The notes: a model not told the origin generated them from the letters alone. A DNA stretch of 16,604 nucleotides from JBAZYZ01 sp964361185 (GCA_964361185.1 CAYHZS010000012.1:1-16604); one strand, 5' to 3'; positions 5,713 to 12,747 are shown, numbered from the stretch's first letter. Numbers and translations are program-made.

Positions 5713-6981
5713 ATGTTGGATATCAAATTCATAAAAGAAAACCCGGACCTGATCAAAGAAGCGGTGCGGAAGAAGCGCATTAATTTCAACTTGGACGAAC
5801 TTTTGACTCTCGAAGAAAAGCGTCTGGAGGCGCTGTCTCTGGTGGAATCCTTGCGCGCCGAGCAGAACTCTGTGTCGGATAATGTAGCCTCCGAAAAAGA
5901 TTCTGGAAAACGCAACGAGTTGATTTCAAGAATGCGGATACTCAAAGAGAGCTTGAAAGAAAAAGAAGAAAAACTTAAAGAGGTGATGCAGAACTGGCAG
6001 ACACTAATGCTCCGTGTACCGAACGTCCCTGATATGAGCGTACCGGAAGGCGATAGCGATGCTGGGAATACAGAAGTACGCGTTTGGGGAGAAATACCTA
6101 AATTTACATTTGAACCCAAGTCGCATACGGAAATTATGCAGGGACTTGATTTAGCGGATTTTGAGCGCGGAGCAAAAGTAGCGGGTTTCCGTGGGTATTT
6201 TCTGAAAAATGAAGCTACCAGCATGTCTTTCGGAATCTGGCAGATTGCTTTAGAAAATCTTATTAAAGACGGCTTTACTCCAATGATAGTGCCTTCGCTC
6301 GTGCGCAAGGAAAATCTTTATGGTTCGGGTTATCTACCGCAAGGAGAAGAAGATTTGTATAAGACGCAGGACGGCGAATATCTGGCCGGCACGGGAGAGG
6401 TAGCCACTATGGGGTATTACATGGATGAAGTCGTGCCCGTGGAAAAACTTCCGCTAAAATTTGTTTCTTTTTCCCCGTGTTTCAGGCGAGAAGCGGGGGC
6501 TCATGGCAAAGACGTGAAGGGAATTTTCCGCGTCCACGAATTTTTCAAACTTGAGCAGGTGATTTTGTGCGAAGCGAGTCACGAGGAGAGCGTGAAGTAT
6601 CACGAGCTTCTTACAGCCAATGCAGAAAATTTACTTAAACAGCTCGAGATTCCGCATCATGTGGTTATAAATTGCGGGGCGGATTTGGGGCTGGGACAGG
6701 TCAAAAAATATGATATCGAAGTCTGGACGCCTTCCGAAAATAAATACCGCGAGTCGCATTCCTCTTCCTACTTCCACGATTTTCAAACTAGGCGTCTTAA
6801 TATAAGGTATAAAGACAAAGAAGGCAAAATGCGCTTTACCCATTCTTTGAACAACACTCTTATCGCAACCCCGCGTATAATCGCTGCGATTTTGGAGAAT
6901 AACCAGCAGGAAGATGGTTCAATACGCGTGCCAGAAGTTCTTCAAAAATATGTTGGGACAAAAGTAATCTCAAAAAAATAA
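5713..6981 (+). CDS. serS: Seryl-tRNA synthetase
   Basis: Charges tRNA-Ser with serine (class II synthetase, cytosolic dimer). From the ATG at 5713 the protein is MLDIKFIKENPDLIKEAV and 422 residues long, the usual size and N-terminus. The N-terminal antiparallel coiled coil that grips the tRNA long arm spans about 28-100. The catalytic domain has TGEV at 227-230, motif 2 at 253-262 (FSPCFRREAG) and motif 3 around 380-395 (ATPRIIAAILE with R388). The family usually shows a Gly before this Arg, here a Pro, a small departure. The longer frame from 5590 is rejected because it includes the terminator and the promoter. Confidence 0.96.
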   Translation: MLDIKFIKENPDLIKEAVRKKRINFNLDELLTLEEKRLEALSLVESLRAEQNSVSDNVASEKDSGKRNELISRMRILKESLKEKEEKLKEVMQNWQTLMLRVPNVPDMSVPEGDSDAGNTEVRVWGEIPKFTFEPKSHTEIMQGLDLADFERGAKVAGFRGYFLKNEATSMSFGIWQIALENLIKDGFTPMIVPSLVRKENLYGSGYLPQGEEDLYKTQDGEYLAGTGEVATMGYYMDEVVPVEKLPLKFVSFSPCFRREAGAHGKDVKGIFRVHEFFKLEQVILCEASHEESVKYHELLTANAENLLKQLEIPHHVVINCGADLGLGQVKKYDIEVWTPSENKYRESHSSSYFHDFQTRRLNIRYKDKEGKMRFTHSLNNTLIATPRIIAAILENNQQEDGSIRVPEVLQKYVGTKVISKK

Positions 6982-6995
6982 AATTCTGTTTGGAC

Positions 6996-7023
6996 TTGTC
7001 CCGTTAGAAGTTCAACTTATACT
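6996..7023 (+). promoter_or_regulatory. Promoter of the ftsQ-like gene
   Basis: TTGTCC (6996-7001), 16-bp spacer, TATACT (7018-7023). This would give a leader of about 80 nt before the ATG at 7112, unlike the near-leaderless neighbours. The -35 overlaps the left arm of the inverted repeat that brackets the region. Confidence 0.45.
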
Positions 7024-7112
7024 CCGATGATTGGATTAATAGGAAGGCGAAGCCGTCTAATCATTATCGAAGTCAATAATTACAGATTTTTATGTCTAAA
7101 CTTCTAATGGGA
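6999..7112 (+). repeat. Inverted-repeat element between serS and ftsQ
   Basis: Arms TCCCGTTAGAAGTT (6999-7012) and AACTTCTAATGGGA (7099-7112) pair over 14 bp with a single G-T. Inside is a smaller dyad, GATTA with TAATC, around GGCGAAGCC near 7032-7065. The right arm covers the bases upstream of the ftsQ start and the A of its ATG. It could be a regulatory hairpin hiding the start site, or a 114-bp MITE-like insertion with terminal inverted repeats. Confidence 0.6.
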
Positions 7113-7975
7113 TGAAAATTTCGCGAGAAAATAGGGTTATTAAAAAATCGCCCCACTTAGCGCGTAAAAAGCGCCGACTGGAAATCGCGAAAAAGATTGT
7201 GGTTATCACAGTTGCAATCCTGGTGATTCTCGGAAGTGCTCTCTATTGGTTGTATCGTCCGGAAGCCAATATAAATAAGGTGGAAGTGAAAGGAACGGTG
7301 GTGCTGAAACCCTCTCTTGTGGAGGAGGTCGTAAATGGCGAAATTTCTGGTAAGTATTTTTATCTGGTACCCAAAAGAAGTGCTTTTTTCTATCCTAAAG
7401 ATTCCATTTTACGAAAGCTCGAAGAAAGTTTTAAACGGATAGAAAAGGCCAGTGTTGAACGTTCCGGCCTGACCGGCCTTACGGTCACTATTTCTGAGCG
7501 TCCCGAAAGGTATCTTTGGTGCGGGAGGGCTCTTCTCTTAGAGCGTACGCCTGAAAATATTTGTTATTTTGCAGATTCGGGCGGGTACGTCTTTTCTAGA
7601 GCTCCCTTTTATTCAGGATACATGTTTCTTGAGTTTTACGGCCCGATTTCCGCGGAGGACGTAGTCATTCCTGTCGGGAAAGTTGTTTTACCTGAAGATA
7701 AGTTCAATAAAGTTGTCGCGTTCCGGAACGGACTTATTCCGCTCGGTTTTAACGCTACGAAGATATTGATAAAAATAGACGGTGATTACGAGCTTTTTAT
7801 GGCCGAGGGCGGTAGAATTTTACTAAGCAGTAAAAATGATCTGGAAAAAAGTCTTAAGTATTTGAACTTGGCGCTTGGAGCTGACCCCCTAAAGGCAAAA
7901 ATAGAAAAAAATCGCGAGATGCTGGATTACCTTGATTTGCGTTTTGGGAATAAGGTATTTTTCAGATTTAAGTGA
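7112..7975 (+). CDS. ftsQ: FtsQ/DivIB-like cell division protein
   Basis: A single-pass membrane protein of the divisome. The 287 residues show a basic cytoplasmic N-terminus (1-27, many Lys and Arg) and one membrane helix at about 29-47 (IVVITVAILVILGSALYWL). A POTRA-like domain begins near 53 with INKVEVKGTVVLKPSLVEEVV. The beta-rich domain after it includes LTVTISERPERYLWC, the pattern seen in FtsQ. No Shine-Dalgarno site is clear, and the start lies in the right arm of an inverted repeat. The family call rests on architecture and the POTRA pattern. Usual murein and division neighbours (murC, ddl, ftsA) are absent here. Confidence 0.8.
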   Translation: MKISRENRVIKKSPHLARKKRRLEIAKKIVVITVAILVILGSALYWLYRPEANINKVEVKGTVVLKPSLVEEVVNGEISGKYFYLVPKRSAFFYPKDSILRKLEESFKRIEKASVERSGLTGLTVTISERPERYLWCGRALLLERTPENICYFADSGGYVFSRAPFYSGYMFLEFYGPISAEDVVIPVGKVVLPEDKFNKVVAFRNGLIPLGFNATKILIKIDGDYELFMAEGGRILLSSKNDLEKSLKYLNLALGADPLKAKIEKNREMLDYLDLRFGNKVFFRFK

Positions 7976-7982
7976 AAATAAG

Positions 7983-8014
7983 AAACCGCGCAGCGACACT
8001 TCGCTGCGCGGTTT
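7983..8014. terminator. Bidirectional terminator between ftsQ and the minus-strand gene
   Basis: AAACCGCGCAGCG (7983-7995), six-base loop, CGCTGCGCGGTTT (8002-8014): a perfect 13-bp stem. It lies between two convergent genes, 7 bp after ftsQ and 9 bp after the stop of the minus-strand gene. T-runs are short (three T) on either strand. Confidence 0.75.
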
Positions 8015-8023
8015 AGACCGAGA

Positions 8024-8302
8024 TTACCTGAGCCCTATCTCCCGGCGCAGGAGCCACGTTGCCACGGCGGCTACGTATTGAAGCTTTCGAACGTTGGACG
8101 GGCTTTCCTGGTATGCGCTTTCCGCCCAAAGCGCGAAGTATTTGATCCAGTGGCGCTGGTCCTCTACCACCCAGCTCTCTTCGCTGAAAAGCATATCCAG
8201 CATTTCTGGAACTTCGCGTATTGAAGTCGAAAGAAGTATGTCTGGACTGAACCTCTTTCTCATGGAAGAGGCTTCTTTGGAAACAACCGTCGGCATGCCC
8301 AT
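8024..8302 (-). CDS. Small hypothetical protein
   Basis: 92 residues, unknown. It is believed to be real because AAAGGA on the minus strand stands about 8 nt before the ATG and because it ends just short of a shared terminator. The sequence is charged and helical, with Trp and Tyr clusters (SWVVEDQRHWIKYFALWAESAYQ split over 43-65) and a basic end. No signal peptide, no membrane helix, no Cys. A second ATG lies two codons in. It is transcribed divergently from dus. No family recognised. Confidence 0.6.
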   Translation of the reverse strand: MGMPTVVSKEASSMRKRFSPDILLSTSIREVPEMLDMLFSEESWVVEDQRHWIKYFALWAESAYQESPSNVRKLQYVAAVATWLLRREIGLR

Positions 8303-8351
8303 GGGGTTTTCCTTTCCGTTTGATTATGAAGTTGAAGCAGTATCTGCCTAT

Positions 8352-8381
8352 AACCTAGCAAATAGGTTAGAAAATTGCTAG
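8352..8381. promoter_or_regulatory. Overlapping dyads upstream of dus
   Basis: CTAGCAA (8355-8361) pairs with TTGCTAG (8375-8381), and AACCTA (8352-8357) pairs with TAGGTT (8363-8368). The two pairings exclude each other. They sit 12 bp before the dus ATG in the divergent intergenic region: an operator or a small switch, or chance in AT-rich DNA. Confidence 0.3.
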
Positions 8382-8392
8382 CTTGAAATAAT

Positions 8393-9550
8393 ATGAAAAA
8401 TTTTTGGCAAAAACTTAAAAAACCGATTTTCGTGCTAGCGCCAATGGCGGACGTGACCGATATTGCTTTCCGCGAAATCATCACTAAATATTCAAAATTT
8501 GGCGGTGATTATGATTTATGGCAAGAGGAAGGCAAGTTTACCCGCCCACTCGCGGAGCCAGTGGGCGGGCCCGATGTTTTTTGGACTGAATTTGTTTCTG
8601 CCGACGGTCTAGTATCGGAGAAAGGGAGGGAACACCTCATGATTGATTTGGCGTACACGAAAGCAGAACGGCCGATTGTGGCACAACTTTTTACTTCAAA
8701 ACCCGACAACATGCGGAAGGCAGCTGAATTGGTGCGGAAACTTGGCTTTGACGGCTTAGATATCAATATGGGCTGTCCTGACAGAACAATAGAAAAACAA
8801 GGCGCAGGTGCGGCGCTTATGAAGACGCCAAAATTAGCACAAGAAATTATTTATGCTGCAATGGATGGAGCGGGGGACATGCCAGTTTCAGTGAAGACTC
8901 GTCTCGGATACAACAAAGATGTTTTGGAAGAATGGTTGCCGATAATTCTAGAAACAAAGCCCGCGGCAATAACTGTGCATGCGCGGACGCGTAAAGATAT
9001 GTCTAAAGTCCCCGCGCGCTGGGAGCGCGTGGCGGACGCGGTAAAAATCCGCGACCAATATCAAGGTTCAACCTCGATAAATCTAGGTCGAACCTTAATA
9101 ATTGGTAACGGGGATGTCGTAGACACTAACGACGCAAGGAGGAAGAGCGAAGAAAGCGGGGCAGATGGTGCCATGTTCGGTCGGGCAATTTTCGGCAATC
9201 CGTTTTTGTTTAAAAACAAAAACGTCCTGAGCGGAAGCGAATGGCAAAATATTCTCTCAGCCAAAGAGCGCCTTAATGTATTGGTAGAACACACAAAACT
9301 TTTTGAGGAATATTTTATAACACAAACTCGCCCGATTACTTTTGGAGCCAGTACTCATCACGTTAAAGGCCGTCCTCGCGAAGCGAGTGCGAATGGCACC
9401 TTGGGACTAAAGTCCTTTAACGTGATGAAAAAACACTATAAGGCGTATTGTAATGGTTTTGATGGTGCCAAAGAATTGCGCATGAAGCTCATGGAAGCGG
9501 AAAACTCAATGGGGGTGGAAAATATTGTTAAAGAATTTTTAAAGGAGTAA
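8393..9550 (+). CDS. dus: tRNA-dihydrouridine synthase with palindromic inserts
   Basis: Reduces uridine to dihydrouridine in the tRNA D-loop, using FMN and NADPH. The TIM-barrel motifs are clear: APMADVTD (16-23) at the FMN site, INMGCPD with catalytic C128, VKTRLGY (167-173), ITVHARTR (193-200), GNGDV (238-242) and GADGAMFGRAIFGNPFLF (256-273). The C-terminal helical domain has FNVMKKHYKAYCNGFDGAKELR (split at 342-363). At 385 residues it is longer than the roughly 320-350 usual for the family. The excess falls in four segments (about 36-58, 222-233, 272-280, 309-339), each containing a DNA inverted repeat in frame. The barrel motifs are intact, so the enzyme is probably active. No Shine-Dalgarno site is seen. 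Confidence 0.93.
   Translation: MKNFWQKLKKPIFVLAPMADVTDIAFREIITKYSKFGGDYDLWQEEGKFTRPLAEPVGGPDVFWTEFVSADGLVSEKGREHLMIDLAYTKAERPIVAQLFTSKPDNMRKAAELVRKLGFDGLDINMGCPDRTIEKQGAGAALMKTPKLAQEIIYAAMDGAGDMPVSVKTRLGYNKDVLEEWLPIILETKPAAITVHARTRKDMSKVPARWERVADAVKIRDQYQGSTSINLGRTLIIGNGDVVDTNDARRKSEESGADGAMFGRAIFGNPFLFKNKNVLSGSEWQNILSAKERLNVLVEHTKLFEEYFITQTRPITFGASTHHVKGRPREASANGTLGLKSFNVMKKHYKAYCNGFDGAKELRMKLMEAENSMGVENIVKEFLKE
8541..8569 (+). repeat. In-frame palindrome 1 in dus
   Basis: CCCGCCCACT (8541-8550), nine-base loop, AGTGGGCGGG (8560-8569): a perfect 10-bp stem inside the codons for residues 50-59, in a segment that appears inserted between KYSK and GPDVF. Confidence 0.7.
9063..9096 (+). repeat. 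In-frame palindrome 2 in dus
   Basis: AAGGTTC (9063-9069), ACCT (9071-9074) and GAT (9076-9078) pair with ATC, AGGT and GAACCTT (9081-9096). That is 14 of 16 pairs over 34 nt around a two-base loop. It encodes QGSTSINLGRT, an apparent insert before LIIGNGDV. Confidence 0.75.
9201..9224 (+). repeat. In-frame palindrome 3 in dus
   Basis: CGTTTTTGTTT (9201-9211), AA, AAACAAAAACG (9214-9224): a perfect 11-bp stem with a two-base loop, encoding FLFKNKNV after the conserved GNP. Confidence 0.6.
9356..9427 (+). repeat. In-frame palindrome 4 in dus (cruciform-like)
   Basis: CATCACGTTAAAGG (9356-9369) pairs perfectly with CCTTTAACGTGATG (9414-9427), 14 bp. Inside are CTCGC-GAA-GCGAG (9375-9387) and GGACT-AA-AGTCC (9404-9415). 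The 72-bp block encodes most of the apparent insert HHVKGRPREASANGTLGLKS ahead of FNVMKKH. Confidence 0.8.
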
Positions 9551-9599
9551 AATCAAGAGAGGAGACGGAGGGTAAATGTTCTTAGTTAAGGAGACTCCG

Positions 9600-9887
9600 A
9601 TGAAAGATTGTTTTTCGTGCATTCACTGTGGCAATTACAGGTGGTTGCACCGCATTCCACCTCTAGATCAGGGGACAGAACAGAAACGGGAACGTGGTCA
9701 TTCGGGGACTATCAATGGCTTTCCCTTTACGCTCATGAATTGTCCAGGATTTGAGCTGGACGAGGGCGGTAAGGCCTTGGAAAGGATGTATTTCCCCGAA
9801 CGTTTCTTGGCGAACACGAAGGTAATCTCTTCTAGAACGTTGCCAGTGCTTCTGCCGGAAGTGCCGGAATCAGCAGTATTTCACTAG
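9600..9887 (+). CDS. Small Cys-containing hypothetical protein
   Basis: 95 residues if started at the ATG at 9600, where AAGGAG stands 6 nt upstream. An in-frame ATG at 9576 also has a GGAGG (4 nt spacing), giving 103. The N-terminus has CFSCIHCGNYRW, four residues of the CxxC type, and NCPGFEL comes later, so a small metal site is plausible. The rest has no recognisable domain. It lies 49 bp after dus and ends 23 bp before a terminator, so it may share the dus transcript. No family recognised. The presence of two good Shine-Dalgarno sites is unusual for this window. Confidence 0.65.
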   Translation: MKDCFSCIHCGNYRWLHRIPPLDQGTEQKRERGHSGTINGFPFTLMNCPGFELDEGGKALERMYFPERFLANTKVISSRTLPVLLPEVPESAVFH

Positions 9888-9910
9888 AGATGGTCTTCGC
9901 TCGGATGGCT

Positions 9911-9937
9911 CCCCGACGTAACGTCGGGGGCATTTTT
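9911..9937 (+). terminator. Intrinsic terminator after the Cys-containing gene
   Basis: CCCCGACG (9911-9918), loop TAA, CGTCGGGG (9922-9929), then GCATTTTTCTTTTT. A strong 8-bp stem with a T-run on the plus strand. Confidence 0.88.
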
Positions 9938-9956
9938 CTTTTTGGCGAATGGACTA

Positions 9957-9962
9957 TATAAT
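9957..9962 (+). promoter_or_regulatory. -10 box of dnaX
   Basis: A consensus TATAAT, 10 nt before the ATG at 9973. An in-frame ATG at 9949 lies upstream of this box and would not be on the transcript, so 9973 is taken as the start. The -35 is weak. Confidence 0.5.
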
Positions 9963-9972
9963 CAAAACACTT

Positions 9973-11064
9973 ATGCCTAAAAAAACGGAATCAAAATCTG
10001 GAGCCGATAATATTGCTTTCTACCGCAAATACAGACCGGAGAGTTTTGATAAAGTTCGCGGGCAGGACCACATTGTTTCCGTGCTCCAGAATTCCATTAA
10101 GGAAGACACGACCGTCCATGCGTATCTTTTTGCCGGAAGCCGTGGGACGGGGAAGACATCCGTGGCTCGCATCGTGGCGCGTGAGCTCGGCACAAGCGAA
10201 AACGATCTTTATGAGATTGATGCCGCTTCGAACCGAGGGATTGATGATATCCGCGCGCTTAAAGAATCTGTACAGACTCTGCCCTTTGACTCGAAGTATA
10301 AAGTTTATATCGTGGATGAGGTCCACATGATGACCAAAGACGCGTTCAATGCCCTTTTGAAAACTCTTGAAGAGCCGCCCAAGCACGTCATTTTCATTCT
10401 GGCCACGACCGAACTCGGAAAAATTCCCGACACCATCATTTCCCGTTGTCAGGTGTTTAATTTCAAAAAGCCCACTCACCAGATTTTGAAAGATCTGGTC
10501 ATTGACGTGGCGGAAGCCGAAGGGCACAAGCTGGACAATCCAACCGCGGACTTGATAGCGCTTTTAGGCGAAGGTTCATTCCGCGATACCACAGGAATTC
10601 TTCAGAAGGTGCTTAATTTTTCAAACGGCAAGAAAATCACCCGCGATGAGGTCGAAGCTATTACGGGCGCGCCGAGCACGGCTTTGGTCAATGATTTTCT
10701 TTTGGCGGTGGGGAACAACGATTTAGAAAAAGGGTTGTCGGTGGTGCACAAAACAGCTTCCCAAAACATAGACATGAAAGTTTTTTTGAAGCTCGTTCTC
10801 AAAAAGATCCGCATTGCGCTTCTCTTAAAGTTTGCCGAAGCTACTGCTAAAGAATTTATGGAAGATTTTATCGAAGACGATAAAAAATTTCTGGCGGTGC
10901 TCTCAAAAGAACACGGCGTCAACATTTCTTCCGCTACGCTCCTCGCGCTTCTGGACGCTTACCAGCAAATTGATTATGCTTTCATTCCCGAACTTCCGCT
11001 CGAGCTGGCTCTCATTAAAATTACTAACAACGAACGACCGACGACCCACGATGCCAAAAATTAA
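9973..11064 (+). CDS. dnaX: DNA polymerase III subunit gamma/tau
   Basis: ATPase of the clamp loader that places the sliding clamp at replication forks. The 363 residues start with MPKKTESKSG. AAA+ motifs: Walker A GSRGTGKT (55-62), Walker B IVDEVHMM (113-120, DEVH box), sensor 1 ATT (144-146) and SRC (157-159, the Arg finger). EIDAASNRGIDDIR (81-94) is typical DnaX. The four-Cys zinc module normally found between Walker A and EIDAASN is missing: only about 18 residues lie between them. There is no long tau extension. The C-terminal NNERPTTHDAKN is encoded by a low-complexity repeat also found just downstream. It overlaps no neighbour; the phosphatase gene follows after 60 bp, probably on the same transcript. 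Confidence 0.94.
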   Translation: MPKKTESKSGADNIAFYRKYRPESFDKVRGQDHIVSVLQNSIKEDTTVHAYLFAGSRGTGKTSVARIVARELGTSENDLYEIDAASNRGIDDIRALKESVQTLPFDSKYKVYIVDEVHMMTKDAFNALLKTLEEPPKHVIFILATTELGKIPDTIISRCQVFNFKKPTHQILKDLVIDVAEAEGHKLDNPTADLIALLGEGSFRDTTGILQKVLNFSNGKKITRDEVEAITGAPSTALVNDFLLAVGNNDLEKGLSVVHKTASQNIDMKVFLKLVLKKIRIALLLKFAEATAKEFMEDFIEDDKKFLAVLSKEHGVNISSATLLALLDAYQQIDYAFIPELPLELALIKITNNERPTTHDAKN

Positions 11065-11118
11065 AAAACAATGCCTATCTTCATGCGGTCGTAAGTTGTC
11101 AGTCGTAAGTCGTCGGTT
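11037..11118. repeat. Short TYGT-type repeats at the 3' end of dnaX
   Basis: GTCGTAAGT occurs twice 14 bp apart (near 11089 and 11103), followed by GTCGTCGGT (11109-11117). The last is the exact inverse of ACCGACGAC (11037-11045) within the final dnaX codons. A sister stretch occurs at 12315-12336. Confidence 0.6.
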
Positions 11119-11124
11119 AATATC

Positions 11125-11766
11125 ATGAAAATTTATTTTGTCAGACACGGCGAAAGCGAAGGCAATACAGGGCCCCTTCATCAGGGGCCGGATACTCCGC
11201 TTACCGAAAACGGCAGGAAGCAAGCGGAATTCGTGGCAGAGCGTTTTTCGGACATACCGATTGACCTGATTGTTTCAAGCACGTACGAGAGAGCCAAAGA
11301 AACGGCTTACATCATAAACAGCCTTATCTTAAGGCCAATAGAATACTCCGAGTTGTTCGTTGAACGCCGTCAGCCATCGGAAATAGTAGGAACACCCAAA
11401 GAAGGTCCCGTATCAGAAGAAATTCGCAACTTAATGAGAGAGAAGAGGCATACTCTTGGATGGAGGCATTCAGACGAAGAAAATTTTGAGGATTTAAAAA
11501 AAAGGGGACTGGACGCTTTGGATTTTATACTCTCTCTTGGGCGCGAAAATGTTTTAGTGGTTACCCATGGACTATTTATGCGGATGCTTATAGCCTGCGT
11601 GATTTTGGGAAAAGAAATGACTTCGCATGAATATTTCAAAATTATGGTTTCGTTTGACACGAAGAATACGGGAATCACCATGTGCGAATACAAGCCGGCT
11701 ATACCGAATGAGCGCGACAATCCTTGGCACATTGTGGCTTGGAACGACCACGCGCATCTGGGATAA
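11125..11766 (+). CDS. Histidine phosphatase superfamily protein
   Basis: A phosphoglycerate-mutase-like phosphatase of 213 residues. The N-terminal RHGES motif has the nucleophile H8 with R7, and the second catalytic His is H148 in VVTHG. TPLTENGRKQAEFVAERF and IVSSTYERAKETA (around 50-61) are further family signatures. The substrate cannot be told: the family includes sugar phosphatases, alpha-ribazole phosphatase and mutases. It follows dnaX by 60 bp in a repeat-rich spacer without a Shine-Dalgarno site, so it is probably co-transcribed. Nothing else in the window suggests its pathway. Confidence 0.9.
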   Translation: MKIYFVRHGESEGNTGPLHQGPDTPLTENGRKQAEFVAERFSDIPIDLIVSSTYERAKETAYIINSLILRPIEYSELFVERRQPSEIVGTPKEGPVSEEIRNLMREKRHTLGWRHSDEENFEDLKKRGLDALDFILSLGRENVLVVTHGLFMRMLIACVILGKEMTSHEYFKIMVSFDTKNTGITMCEYKPAIPNERDNPWHIVAWNDHAHLG

Positions 11767-11787
11767 CATAACGTGACAAACAAAAAT

Positions 11788-11814
11788 GGCGCTCCGACGT
11801 CACGTCGAAGCGCC
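11788..11814 (-). terminator. Terminator of the minus-strand secreted-protein gene
   Basis: GGCGCT (11788-11793) and CGACG (11795-11799) pair with CGTCG (11803-11807) and AGCGCC (11809-11814) around TCA, with one C/A mismatch. On the minus strand it is followed by ATTTTTG. It also lies between two convergent genes and may stop both. Confidence 0.75.
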
Positions 11815-11836
11815 GGAGAATTCGCGCGAAATGTCT

Positions 11837-12232
11837 CTATTCTCTTGTCGGCAGACAAGAAGACTCTCTGTAGTGTTCCAGATTCATCCACACAATGAAA
11901 TCCTGAACATTGCCCTCTTCTGTGAATAGTGCCACCATGGGTACAGCAATATTTTGATTCACCCTTACTCTCATCGTGAATTCCTGAAGCGGGGCGTGTA
12001 TTGAGGTCGGTGCCACCCTTCTTCCAAAGAAGAACAGTATATATTTCCCTTCAGGCGCGTTTATGAAGAAAAGGTGTTTTCCGCACCTCTCAACCGAGCC
12101 GGCGCTTAGTTGAATGAACGCCACTTCATTTTTCAGGATGAAGCTGGCGGTCATATTCGCAGCGATTACTGGGGACATTTGGAAGAACATCGTAACCACG
12201 AGTACTATCGCAAACCGCGCTAATATCGTCAT
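11837..12232 (-). CDS. Small secreted hypothetical protein
   Basis: 131 residues from the ATG at 12230-12232, chosen because GGAGG stands 6 nt upstream and because it begins a clear signal peptide (MTILARFAIVLVVTMFFQ, then MSPVIAA), with likely cleavage after AxA near residue 25. The mature part is mostly beta-like (FILKNEVAFIQL, YILFFFGRR, FTMRVRVNQNIAVPM), with two Cys (ERCGKH and ESSCLP) that could form a disulfide. No further membrane helix. No family recognised. The longer frame to 12301 has no ribosome site and buries the signal peptide, so it is rejected. Confidence 0.75.
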   Translation of the reverse strand: MTILARFAIVLVVTMFFQMSPVIAANMTASFILKNEVAFIQLSAGSVERCGKHLFFINAPEGKYILFFFGRRVAPTSIHAPLQEFTMRVRVNQNIAVPMVALFTEEGNVQDFIVWMNLEHYRESSCLPTRE

Positions 12233-12314
12233 TTTTTCCTCCGCGTTGGTTATGATTGGTGCTTCTGTATCAACTCTATAACCGTCGGGGAAACATGGCA
12301 AGAATCCAATTTTT

Positions 12315-12370
12315 GTTGTAAGTTGTTAGTTGTAGGCTTGCCCCGTAGTGAGTAATCTCTACTACTGGGG
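12315..12370 (+). repeat. TYGT-type repeat and hairpin before tRNA-Gln
   Basis: GTTGTAAGTTGTTAGTTGTA (from 12315) has the same 14-bp period and pattern as the stretch after dnaX. It is followed by a hairpin, CCCCGTAGT (12341-12349) with ACTAC and GGGG (12361-12370), one bulged T. No gene lies in 12233-12386. Confidence 0.5.
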
Positions 12371-12386
12371 TTGTTAGTTTAGGTAT

Positions 12387-12457
12387 TGGGGAGTCGTCTA
12401 ATGGTAGGACATCAGGTTTTGGTCCTGAGTATTGGGGTTCGAGTCCCTACTCCCCAG
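12387..12457 (+). tRNA. tRNA-Gln (anticodon TTG)
   Basis: A full cloverleaf of 71 nt. Acceptor TGGGGAG pairs with CTCCCCA, discriminator G. D arm GTC-TAATGGTAG-GAC. Anticodon stem TCAGG/CCTGA with loop TTTTGGT, anticodon TTG. T arm TGGGG-TTCGAGT-CCCTA with one G-T. CCA is not encoded, so a CCA-adding enzyme is needed. It marks the border between the housekeeping genes and the accessory run. Confidence 0.95.
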
Positions 12458-12471
12458 TTTGAGATAGATTC
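12458..12471 (+). repeat. 14-bp direct repeat, left copy
   Basis: TTTGAGATAGATTC begins at the first base after the tRNA-Gln discriminator and recurs at 16321-16334. The next 13 bases of the two copies also agree at about 8 positions. It may mark the edge of an inserted block. Confidence 0.6.
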
Positions 12472-12507
12472 GGGCTCTGACGAGTGTTAAAATGGTAAAA
12501 TAAAATT

Positions 12508-12708
12508 ATGAAGAAATTTGAATATAAAATATTGGTTGGGAATACACAAGAAGCTCTTTTAAATGACGGAATAATCTTAAACGAGCATGGAGATAATGGG
12601 TGGGAGTTGGTTTCGGTAGTTTATCCCGTAAAACCTAGGAATAAAGGTCTTGGTGCAAAAGCAGCATTATATTATTTTAAAAGAGAGACTAATGTTTCAG
12701 TAAAATAA
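12508..12708 (+). CDS. DUF4177-like small protein
   Basis: 66 residues. The pattern KKFEYKILV, then LNEHGDNGWELVSVV, then a C-terminal YYFKRE is that of DUF4177 proteins (small alpha/beta, function unknown). Complete and soluble, with no Cys. TAAAAT ends 6 nt before the ATG and no Shine-Dalgarno site is present. It is the first gene of the accessory run and stands alone: next comes a hairpin and a gene remnant. The call is by motif pattern. Confidence 0.8.
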   Translation: MKKFEYKILVGNTQEALLNDGIILNEHGDNGWELVSVVYPVKPRNKGLGAKAALYYFKRETNVSVK

Positions 12709-12747
12709 CCAAATCTTAGGAGCACCAAAATAGTAGAATAAAAGGAA

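Noticed and set aside
9949..9972. Upstream ATG of dnaX
   Set aside because: It lies before the TATAAT box, so it would not be in the mRNA; 9973 fits a near-leaderless start.
12233..12301. N-terminal extension of the secreted protein on the minus strand
   Set aside because: GGAGG sits just before the inner ATG at 12232, and the extension would hide the signal peptide.
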